A stretch of DNA of 9,629 nucleotides, from NCBI GenBank assembly GCA_018900975.1, contig JAHIFK010000334.1:1-9629 (forward strand). The letters run 5' to 3'. Of the stretch, positions 1 through 5,774 are shown piece after piece. The notes under the pieces are model-generated. The model was not told the origin of the DNA, did not search any database, and was given only the letters and a program-made list of their open reading frames with translations. The position numbers and the translations under genes were made by a program. The stretch is from Methanobacteriota archaeon (lineage in GTDB: Archaea > Halobacteriota > Methanosarcinia > Methanosarcinales > Methanoperedenaceae). Every line of letters starts with the position of its first letter. Within the stretch, counting starts at the first letter, position 1.

Positions 1-161
1 AATAAAGAGCCGTCTATGAATTTGATCTCTTCAGAAATAGTCCCGCAATCTGTGCGCTTCTTGCTTTCGTTTATATCAAATTCTGGTGAGCCATAAATTA
101 TATCTTTACAATGTTTATAAAAAATTCCTTTTATTTCAGCAGCACGGTCTCTTACTTTCAC
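1..161 (-). CDS. Partial small protein, possibly a TumE/DUF6516-type toxin (runs off left edge)
   Basis: A continuous minus-strand frame runs from a GTG at 159-161 to the window edge, about 53 residues, with no stop. The GTG is chosen because the in-frame codon directly upstream is a stop (TGA) and an AAGGAT ribosome-binding site lies at 170-175, 8 nt before it. The visible protein begins MKVRDRAAEIKG and ends near EEIKFIDGSL. A charged N-terminal helix followed by an I-x-F-x-DGS-x-L strand resembles the start of TumE (DUF6516) toxins, which pair with a small HTH antitoxin. This is recognition from a fragment and is uncertain. The pair's other member, if any, would lie beyond the edge. The insertion sequence ends only 29 bp upstream of the start, so the original promoter or leader is displaced. 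Without the insertion the gene would begin about 63 bp after the dehydrogenase stop, on the same strand. Confidence 0.45.
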   Translation of the reverse strand, partial: MKVRDRAAEIKGIFYKHCKDIIYGSPEFDINESKKRTDCGTISEEIKFIDGSL

Positions 162-190
162 TCATACTCATCCTTGTAGAATTCATAATA

Positions 191-208
191 TACTCTAAAT
201 GGTTGAGA
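191..208 (+). repeat. Left terminal inverted repeat of the IS630 element
   Basis: This 18-bp sequence pairs with 1312-1329 in inverted orientation at 14 of 18 positions. The mismatches fall at repeat positions 5, 6, 10 and 17. The repeat includes the transposase stop codon at 195-197, so the coding region reaches into the element end. Confidence 0.75.
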
Positions 209-839
209 TTTTGACATTTTTGAACGACTGGAAATTCCAAGATAATAAAGTTTCCAATTCATCTTCATGTTCTGTGTGAGCATTTTTAATACAATTATCA
301 ATCGCCTGTTTAAATTCTGGAAACTTCTCATAATATTCTGAATACAAACACTCTTTTCTAACAAACTTCCATAATCGTTCGATCAAATTGAGGTGAGGTG
401 AATATGAAGGAAGATAAAGCAATTCAATATTGAGTTCCGCTGCATAGTTCTGAACCAAAGCACATTTTTGATAACGAGCATTATCTAAAACAAGAGTGAT
501 GGGCTTCTCAAGACCCAACTTGGCGATTTCTGCCAATAACTGACAAACACTTTCCGCATTGATATATGTTTCATTGGTAACTGTAATGATTTCCTTACTT
601 ACCGCATCAAGTGCAGCAAGCACATTGAAACGTTTTCTTCCAGATGGTGATGGAATGAAAAGACGCATAAAACACCATATATATCCTAAAAATGCACCAT
701 GGACAAAGTGAGCAGCGTCAACAAAAAAAAACAGAACGCTTTCCTGCTTTTGCTTCAGCGAGACGTGGTTCCAATTCATCCTTTTTAAATTGTTCTTGTT
801 CACTAATCTTTTCTGGATATATGGCTTTGCCAGGGACAA
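195..839 (-). CDS. IS630 transposase, C-terminal DDE catalytic part (second frame)
   Basis: This frame carries the RNase H-fold DDE domain of IS630 transposases, which cuts and joins the element ends. The first catalytic Asp is in FFVDAAHF, immediately after the frame junction. The second is in LVLDNARYQ, and the Glu is in SPHLNLIERLW. All three acidic residues are present and spacing looks normal, so the catalytic half is intact. Real homology starts at about position 731. The roughly 35 residues encoded upstream in this frame (731-839) are an out-of-frame read of the first reading frame, so the ATG at 837-839 is probably not a true start. Expression as one protein needs a net +1 shift, or loss of one T, in the T9 run at 723-731. 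The rejoined product would be about 345 residues, a normal family length. Confidence 0.85.
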   Translation of the reverse strand: MSLAKPYIQKRLVNKNNLKRMNWNHVSLKQKQESVLFFFVDAAHFVHGAFLGYIWCFMRLFIPSPSGRKRFNVLAALDAVSKEIITVTNETYINAESVCQLLAEIAKLGLEKPITLVLDNARYQKCALVQNYAAELNIELLYLPSYSPHLNLIERLWKFVRKECLYSEYYEKFPEFKQAIDNCIKNAHTEHEDELETLLSWNFQSFKNVKISTI

Positions 840-1251
840 ATCCGACTTTAATGCATCGCATGCCTATCTTTTTTAGAAATATCCTAATTTGTGTCGATGA
901 ACGCTTGATTCCAGTCAATCTTTGTATGCTATCTTGAGCATCGCCGATGCTTCGAGGTGGATTCTGCTTGAAATATTGTTCAAGAGTGTCTGCATGTTTC
1001 ATTAGTTCATTGGGTTTCCCTTTATAACCTAATTTCTTAAGACCTTCAATTCCATCTTGAATATATTCCCACAAATAGTATGTAAGTGTTGATTCAGAAA
1101 TATGGCACAGCCGAAGTATTTGATTATGTGGCAGACCTTGACTTTTCAAAAATAGAGCTTCCATCTTTTTCTGGACTTTTGGATGAGGATAATGGTATCG
1201 CTCATAATTAAGTTTCTCTATTTCATCAGTAGTAAACTTTATTTGAATCAT
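718..1251 (-). CDS. IS630 transposase, N-terminal DNA-binding part (first frame)
   Basis: This 177-residue frame has the paired helix-turn-helix region of IS630 transposases. A first HTH lies at about residues 25-70 (QGLPHNQILRLCHISESTL), and a winged second domain at about 95-140 (PRSIGDAQDSIQRLTG) would recognise the terminal repeats. The ATG at 1249-1251 is supported by an AGGAG site at 1258-1262, 6 nt upstream. The frame stops at 718-720, directly after the homopolymer T9 (723-731 on the minus strand), in the sequence KRSVFFC. Removing one T restores KRSVFFVDAAHF and joins it to the catalytic frame. Either this is a broken gene or the junction is used for slippage. The start codon lies inside a 13-bp inverted repeat. 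Confidence 0.85.
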   Translation of the reverse strand: MIQIKFTTDEIEKLNYERYHYPHPKVQKKMEALFLKSQGLPHNQILRLCHISESTLTYYLWEYIQDGIEGLKKLGYKGKPNELMKHADTLEQYFKQNPPRSIGDAQDSIQRLTGIKRSSTQIRIFLKKIGMRCIKVGFVPGKAIYPEKISEQEQFKKDELEPRLAEAKAGKRSVFFC

Positions 1252-1287
1252 TATATACTCCTAAAGTACCCATAAATGATTCAAATA
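1240..1287 (-). promoter_or_regulatory. Start-codon hairpin of the transposase mRNA
   Basis: The sequences 1275-1287 and 1240-1252 are a perfect 13-bp inverted repeat (TATTTGAATCATT on the plus strand at 1240-1252). In a minus-strand transcript they would fold into a stem with a 22-nt loop. The stem holds the ATG at 1249-1251 and the loop holds the AGGAG site at 1258-1262, so the hairpin would block initiation. The repeat is seen directly. The regulatory role is inferred by analogy with start-sequestering hairpins of IS10 and IS50. Confidence 0.55.
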
Positions 1288-1292
1288 TTTTT

Positions 1293-1310
1293 CATGATAT
1301 ATATATTTTA
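1293..1310 (-). promoter_or_regulatory. Candidate internal promoter (TATA box) of the transposase gene
   Basis: On the minus strand the sequence reads TAAAATATATATATCATG, a good match to an archaeal TATA box. A start about 25 nt downstream would fall near 1275-1280, inside or just past the 5' arm of the start-codon hairpin. The position is inferred from archaeal promoter spacing only. Confidence 0.4.
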
Positions 1311-1311
1311 T

Positions 1312-1329
1312 TGTCAACCTTTTTCAGTA
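1312..1329 (-). repeat. Right terminal inverted repeat of the IS630 element
   Basis: Read on the minus strand, this is TACTGAAAAAGGTTGACA, the partner of the left repeat at 191-208. The GGTTGA core and the outer TACT are conserved in both ends. The adjacent TA at 1330-1331 fits target duplication. Confidence 0.75.
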
Positions 1330-1365
1330 TAACTGACGTAAAACCTTTTATTTTAGAGCGAGAAT

Positions 1366-2649
1366 TTACCAACATAACCCCACATATTCGATATCTTTTC
1401 CCGGCGCCAGCATATGCCGTCCATCTATGATAAGCCTGTTTTTCATAAAGCCAAACACCTTATCAAGCGACCTGAACTCATCCCATTCCGTCATTATAAG
1501 ACATGCATCCGCCCCGCGCAGTGCACTTTCAACGGAACTGTGATATTCGACGCTGCCAAATATCTTTTTCATATTCCCGTTCGCCATTGGGTCATATGCA
1601 AGGACTTTCGCTCCGTTATCGAGCAGTTCCTTTATCACCGGAATAGACCGTGATTCCCTGATGTCGTCAGTGTCGTTCTTGAAGGCAAGCCCCAGCACTG
1701 CAATCTTCTTCCCGCTGATATTACCCAGCCTGTTTTTCAGCAACCCTACCATCCTGGACGGCTGCTTTTCGTTCACCTCGATTACCGATTTAAGAAGCAG
1801 TGGTTCATATCCTATCTCATGGGCCTTACCTATCAGGGCTTTCACATCTTTCGGAAAGCACGAACCTCCGAAACCTGCGCCCGAATTGAGAAAGTGCGGA
1901 CCTATCCTGAAGTCTTTGCCTACTGCTTTCATTACCTCGTATGTATCTATACCCAGTTCCTTGCAGATGTTCCCAACCTCGTTCGCAAAGGATATCTTTG
2001 TGGCAAGAAATGAGTTATTTACATATTTTATCATCTCTGCGGTGCGGGGATTCGTCCTTGTTACATCGCATTCAAGCCCGCTGTAAAGCGATGCTACGAT
2101 ATCGCCCGCCCTCATATCAAGCGAGCCCACCACTATCTTGTCAGGGTTCATGAAATCATGGACTGCCTTTCCTTCACGTAAAAACTCGGGGTTCATGGCA
2201 ATGCCAAAATCCTCCGGGCGTTTTCCTGAGTGTTTTTCTATTATGGGGAGGACTACTTTCTCAGTTGTTTCAGGCACCACCGTGCTTTTTACAACGACGA
2301 CATGATAACCTTTCTTCTTCTTGAGCGCCTCACCAAGGCTTGCACTTGCCGCTTTCACGATTCCAAGGTCGATGTTGCCCATAGCATCCGATGGAGTGCC
2401 CACGCAAATAAAAGAAACATCAGAGTTCATTAACGCGAACTCGTAGTCAGAGGTTGCACTTAATCTGAGCCCAACATGTTTTTTAAGGAGCTCAGAAAGA
2501 CCGTCTTCATATATCGGCGGCACTCCTGCATTTATCTGGTCGATCTTTGATCGGTCAACGTCAACACATATCACTTCATGCCCCAGTTCTGCAAAGCATG
2601 CCCCACTGACAGTACCAACATATCCGGTCCCGATTACTGAAATTCTCAT
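1366..2649 (-). CDS. ugd: UDP-glucose 6-dehydrogenase
   Basis: This enzyme oxidises UDP-glucose to UDP-glucuronate with two NAD+ in the cytoplasm, supplying uronic acids for surface glycans. The 427-residue length is typical. The N-terminal Rossmann domain starts with GTGYVG (residues 7-12), followed by the ICVGTPSD and KSTVVPET motifs. NPEFLREG (153-160) is typical of UDP-glucose dehydrogenases rather than the UDP-ManNAc or UDP-GlcNAc enzymes. The central dimerisation domain holds EMIKYVNN with the conserved Lys208, and GFGGSCFPKD places the catalytic Cys at 264. The C-terminal UDP-binding domain has LAFKNDTDDIRES (321-333). The start has no visible Shine-Dalgarno site, and a TATA-like box about 35 bp upstream suggests an almost leaderless transcript. 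It is divergent from the GlmU/GlmS/GlmM operon. The closest alternative is GDP-mannose dehydrogenase of the same superfamily. Its 3' flank now abuts an insertion sequence 36 bp after the stop. Confidence 0.93.
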   Translation of the reverse strand: MRISVIGTGYVGTVSGACFAELGHEVICVDVDRSKIDQINAGVPPIYEDGLSELLKKHVGLRLSATSDYEFALMNSDVSFICVGTPSDAMGNIDLGIVKAASASLGEALKKKKGYHVVVVKSTVVPETTEKVVLPIIEKHSGKRPEDFGIAMNPEFLREGKAVHDFMNPDKIVVGSLDMRAGDIVASLYSGLECDVTRTNPRTAEMIKYVNNSFLATKISFANEVGNICKELGIDTYEVMKAVGKDFRIGPHFLNSGAGFGGSCFPKDVKALIGKAHEIGYEPLLLKSVIEVNEKQPSRMVGLLKNRLGNISGKKIAVLGLAFKNDTDDIRESRSIPVIKELLDNGAKVLAYDPMANGNMKKIFGSVEYHSSVESALRGADACLIMTEWDEFRSLDKVFGFMKNRLIIDGRHMLAPGKDIEYVGLCW

Positions 2650-2680
2650 AAGTTATTCGTTCTTTTAACTTGAGTAAGGA

Positions 2681-2693
2681 TATATTAATATTT
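2681..2693 (-). promoter_or_regulatory. Candidate TATA box for the dehydrogenase gene
   Basis: On the minus strand this reads AAATATTAATATA, the strongest AT box in the 113-bp divergent gap. Its centre is about 38 bp from the ATG at 2647-2649, so transcription would begin some 10 nt before the start codon. The core is nearly palindromic and could in principle also serve the plus-strand operon, giving a leader of about 45 nt. Confidence 0.4.
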
Positions 2694-2723
2694 GCTTAAA
2701 ATCCTATTATTCCAGCCGATTCG

Positions 2724-2738
2724 TTAAGCTAATAAACC
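2724..2738 (+). promoter_or_regulatory. Weak candidate TATA element for the sugar-nucleotide operon
   Basis: The sequence TTAAGCTAATAAACC lies 25-40 bp before the ATG at 2763, the distance expected if the operon's first gene is leaderless. No Shine-Dalgarno site precedes that ATG, which fits a leaderless start. The match is weak, and the box at 2681-2693 is an alternative. Confidence 0.25.
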
Positions 2739-2762
2739 TTACAAACAATAAATAAACAAATT

Positions 2763-3968
2763 ATGAAAGCAATAATTCTTGCTGCCGGGGAAGGCCTCAG
2801 GTGCCGCCCCCTTACTCTGACCCGTTCAAAGGTGATGCTACCAGTTGCGAACAAGCCCTTGCTCGAACATATAATTAATGCTTTGGCCGAAAATGGTATC
2901 AAAGAGGTCATACTGGTCGTGGGGTATCAAAAAGAACGGATAATGGATTATTTCGGGAATGGTTTTGAGTTCGGTGTGAAAATTGATTATATCTTCCAGG
3001 AAGCGCAATTGGGCACAGCCCATGCCGTGAAGCTGGCAATGGAATACGTGGATGGAGATTTTCTCGTGCTTAACGGGGATAACCTTGTGGACAGGAATAC
3101 AATTGCAGACCTCCTTGCTGGAAAAAAAGGCTCAGTAACACTGCTTGCTGTTGAGAGGGAGCAGACCATTGGCTATGGAGTTGTGATCTCAGAGGTTGGA
3201 AGAGTTACAAAAATCCTGGAAAAACCGAAAGAGGTTGTGAGCCATTTTGTAAATGCCGGAATATACATATTCACAATGGAGATTTTTGAGGAGATCGAAC
3301 GAACGCCCCTTTCCACTGCAGGAGAATATGCAATTACAGACACCATTCAGCAAATGATCGTGAAAGGAAAGATGGTCAGCATGGTTGAATCGAAATCCCT
3401 CTGGATGGATGCAGTTCATTCCTGGGATTTCCTCAAAGCCAATGCTGTGTTTCTGGAAAACTGCAAGAATAAGATATCCGGTACAGTTGAAAAAGGTGCA
3501 ACTATCAAAGGTGATGTCTCGATGGGAGAAAACAGCATCATCCGGGGAGGATGTTATATCGTGGGACCTGTTGTTATTGGAAAGAACTGCGATATCGGTC
3601 CGAACACAGTCATCCTGCCTTCAACTGCTATCGGAGATAACGTCTCGATAGATTCATCTGTTGAGATACAGAACAGCATACTCATGAATGACGTGCGAGT
3701 AGGAAGCGGGTCGTTCATATCCAATTCCATAATTGGAGCCAACAATACCATAGCCCCTCATTTTTCGACTGAGGTGGGCAGGGAACTGATGATCGAAATG
3801 AAGGGTATATTGCATCATGCAGAACTGCTTGGAACGGTAATCGGGGACGATAACAGTATTGGCAATCGAGTCCTGATAAAAGCCGGGAAGATGGTGGCAA
3901 ATAACTGTACCATTGAGGCAGGATCGACCGTTCATAAGGACATACCTCCGGGCTCTATCGTGGTATAA
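2763..3968 (+). CDS. Sugar-1-phosphate nucleotidylyltransferase, GlmU-like paralogue 1 (acetyltransferase site lost)
   Basis: The protein is 401 residues in two domains. Residues 1-235 are an RmlA/GalU-type nucleotidyltransferase that joins a sugar-1-phosphate to a nucleoside triphosphate. It shows AAGEGLRCRPLT with Arg13, Lys23, LNGD with Asp106, GYG, EKPK and NAGIY. Residues 240-400 are hexapeptide repeats of a left-handed beta-helix, as in archaeal bifunctional enzymes such as ST0452. The usual GTR of the signature is GLR here. In the helix, the catalytic His, Tyr and Asn present in the paralogue at 7109 (His316, Tyr319, Asn339) align with Ser315, Phe318 and Val338. GlcN-1-P acetyltransferase activity is therefore unlikely. 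The helix may serve assembly or allostery. Being divergent from a UDP-glucose dehydrogenase, it may act as a UTP-glucose-1-phosphate uridylyltransferase, but a dTDP-glucose role or another sugar is possible. First gene of the operon. Confidence 0.85.
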   Translation: MKAIILAAGEGLRCRPLTLTRSKVMLPVANKPLLEHIINALAENGIKEVILVVGYQKERIMDYFGNGFEFGVKIDYIFQEAQLGTAHAVKLAMEYVDGDFLVLNGDNLVDRNTIADLLAGKKGSVTLLAVEREQTIGYGVVISEVGRVTKILEKPKEVVSHFVNAGIYIFTMEIFEEIERTPLSTAGEYAITDTIQQMIVKGKMVSMVESKSLWMDAVHSWDFLKANAVFLENCKNKISGTVEKGATIKGDVSMGENSIIRGGCYIVGPVVIGKNCDIGPNTVILPSTAIGDNVSIDSSVEIQNSILMNDVRVGSGSFISNSIIGANNTIAPHFSTEVGRELMIEMKGILHHAELLGTVIGDDNSIGNRVLIKAGKMVANNCTIEAGSTVHKDIPPGSIVV

Positions 3969-3969
3969 C

Positions 3970-5772
3970 ATGTGCGGGATCGTCGGATACAACGGTAAAA
4001 ATCAGGCGGCTGCGATACTTATAGACTCCCTGAAAAGACTGGAATACAGGGGTTATGACTCTGCGGGAATTGCGGTTTTTGATACAAATGTCGTTGAAGT
4101 GTACAAAGAAAAAGGCAGGATCGTTGACCTGGAGAAAACCCTGCCCAGTATATCTGGAACTGTTGGAATTGGGCATACACGATGGGCCACTCACGGCAGA
4201 CCGAACAAAGTGAACGCACATCCTCATACCTCAGGAAACATTGCTGTGGTGCATAACGGGATCATTGAGAACTACCAGCAATTGAAGGAAAAGCTTTCAC
4301 GCACCGGATATGAATTCGTCTCGGATACAGATACCGAAGCCCTGGCGCATCTCATAAATCACTACTATAAGGATAATCTGATAGATGCTGTAATATCCGC
4401 CCTCAAGGATATCAGAGGATCATATGCCATAGCTGCTATTTGCGGTTCTGAACTTGTGGCGGCAAGGAAGGACAGCCCTCTTGTGATCGGGATCGGGGAG
4501 GGTGAGAATTTCATAGCTTCGGATATACCCGCTATTTTAAAATACACCAGGAAGATTATTTTTTTGGATGACCTGGAGGTCGCTTCTATTACCCCTGACG
4601 GTGTGTTTTTCTTTGATACTTGTAAAAGCCCAATTGAAAAAAAGATAAATTTGATAGAATGGAACATCGAAGCGGCTGAAAAATCTGGGTATGAACATTT
4701 TATGCTAAAGGAGATCCACGAACAGCCAAGGGCGCTCCATGAGACTTTCGCTGGCAGGATATCCGAGCTTGAAGGCAATATTTCATTTGAAGGATCAAAC
4801 CTCACTGAGTCACAGATCAAGGATATATCAAGGATCAGCATCATCGCATGCGGTACCTCCTATAACGCTGGTTTCCTTGGCAAATACCTGTTCGAGCAGC
4901 TTGCAGGCGTCCATGTGGATATTGAAATAGCATCTGAATTCAGGTACGCGCATTCATCCCCTGGCTCTCTGGTCATTGTAATAACCCAGTCGGGCGAAAC
5001 TGCGGATACTCTTGCAGCGCTTCGTGAGGCTAAAAGTTCAGGGTGCAGGACGCTTGCGATCACGAACGTAATGGGCAGTACGGTCACAAGGGAAGTGGAT
5101 AATGTTATATATACAAGGTCAGGACCCGAGATCGGAGTTGCTGCGACAAAAACTTTTATCTCACAGCTCGGTGTGCTTTATCTTCTTGCCCTTTATTTCG
5201 GGAAGATCAGAGGCAAGATCAGCTCAGATCAAATGAAACGCATGCTCGTTGCCATGAAAATGCTGCCTGCCCAGATCACGCGTATTCTAAATAATAAAGA
5301 AAAAATATTAAAATTTGCAGATACCTTCAGTTCATCCAGCGACTTCTTTTTCATAGGGCGCACATTGAATTACCCTATCGCACTTGAGGGAGCCTTGAAG
5401 CTAAAAGAGATATCTTATATCCATGCAGAGGGGTACGCTGCAGGGGAACTCAAGCACGGTCCGCTTGCCCTGATAACAAAAAACACACCAGTTGTAGCAA
5501 TAGCCACAAAAGGATTAACCTACGACAAGGTCGTTAACAATATCAAGGAAATAAAAGCAAGAGATGCCCCAGTCCTTGCCATAGCGGATGAAAAAGACAG
5601 CGAAATTGAAAAATACGTTGATGCAGTAATTCGCATCCCAACGACTGAGGATATATTATCTCCCGTTCTCTCAACAGTAGTGGTGCAATTGCTATCGTAT
5701 TATATCGCAAAAGCGCGAAATTGCCCCATCGACCAGCCCAGGAATCTTGCTAAAAGCGTGACGGTGGAATAA
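3970..5772 (+). CDS. glmS: Glutamine--fructose-6-phosphate aminotransferase (isomerizing)
   Basis: The enzyme makes glucosamine-6-phosphate from fructose-6-phosphate and glutamine, the entry step of amino-sugar synthesis in the cytosol. The start is set at 3970, not at the longer upstream ATG (3913), because MCGIVGYNG places the catalytic Cys at residue 2, where it becomes N-terminal after Met removal. The protein is 600 residues, as in the family. The N-terminal glutaminase (about 1-220) has RWATHGRPN (71-79), VVHNGIIENY and SDTDTE. The first SIS domain (about 285-415) has GTSYNAG and TQSGETADT (339-347). The second (about 455-590) has EGALKLKEISYIHAEGYAAGE and HGPLAL. The C-terminus DQPRNLAKSVTVE is the classic end that closes the active site. 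One base separates it from the upstream stop, and no clear Shine-Dalgarno site is visible, so coupled translation is likely. There is no glmS ribozyme, since no leader exists. Confidence 0.97.
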   Translation: MCGIVGYNGKNQAAAILIDSLKRLEYRGYDSAGIAVFDTNVVEVYKEKGRIVDLEKTLPSISGTVGIGHTRWATHGRPNKVNAHPHTSGNIAVVHNGIIENYQQLKEKLSRTGYEFVSDTDTEALAHLINHYYKDNLIDAVISALKDIRGSYAIAAICGSELVAARKDSPLVIGIGEGENFIASDIPAILKYTRKIIFLDDLEVASITPDGVFFFDTCKSPIEKKINLIEWNIEAAEKSGYEHFMLKEIHEQPRALHETFAGRISELEGNISFEGSNLTESQIKDISRISIIACGTSYNAGFLGKYLFEQLAGVHVDIEIASEFRYAHSSPGSLVIVITQSGETADTLAALREAKSSGCRTLAITNVMGSTVTREVDNVIYTRSGPEIGVAATKTFISQLGVLYLLALYFGKIRGKISSDQMKRMLVAMKMLPAQITRILNNKEKILKFADTFSSSSDFFFIGRTLNYPIALEGALKLKEISYIHAEGYAAGELKHGPLALITKNTPVVAIATKGLTYDKVVNNIKEIKARDAPVLAIADEKDSEIEKYVDAVIRIPTTEDILSPVLSTVVVQLLSYYIAKARNCPIDQPRNLAKSVTVE

Positions 5773-5774
5773 GA

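Larger units (their letters stand above)
191..1329 (-). mobile_element. IS630-family insertion sequence with split transposase
   Basis: The element is about 1.14 kb, the usual size for IS630. Its ends are imperfect inverted repeats: TACTCTAAATGGTTGAGA at 191-208 against the reverse complement of 1312-1329, matching at 14 of 18 positions. TA dinucleotides flank both ends (189-190 and 1330-1331), as expected for IS630/Tc1-type insertion with TA duplication. The border could equally be drawn 2 bp inward, because TA also forms the outermost bases of each repeat. The only genes inside are the two transposase frames, and the transposase stop codon lies within the left repeat. There are no passenger genes. 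The element sits between the 3' end of the UDP-glucose dehydrogenase gene and a small partial gene, both on the minus strand. Confidence 0.88.

Noticed and set aside
198..364. A 68-codon minus-strand frame overlapping the transposase 3' end and reaching 158
   Set aside because: It runs through the element border and is out of frame with the catalytic domain. Its last codons on the host side have no in-frame start once the element is removed.
191..1329. Defence or cargo genes carried by the insertion sequence
   Set aside because: The transposase frames and end repeats account for essentially the whole element.
1661..2086. A 141-codon plus-strand frame inside the dehydrogenase gene
   Set aside because: It is a mirror of the conserved dehydrogenase codons. 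The minus-strand frame has all family motifs.
3940..3972. A glmS ribozyme or riboswitch before glmS
   Set aside because: There is a single base between the upstream stop and the glmS start, and glmS ribozymes are known from bacteria with long leaders.
4365..4844. A 159-codon minus-strand frame inside glmS
   Set aside because: It is antisense to conserved glutaminase and linker sequence, with no motif and no neighbouring genes to support it.
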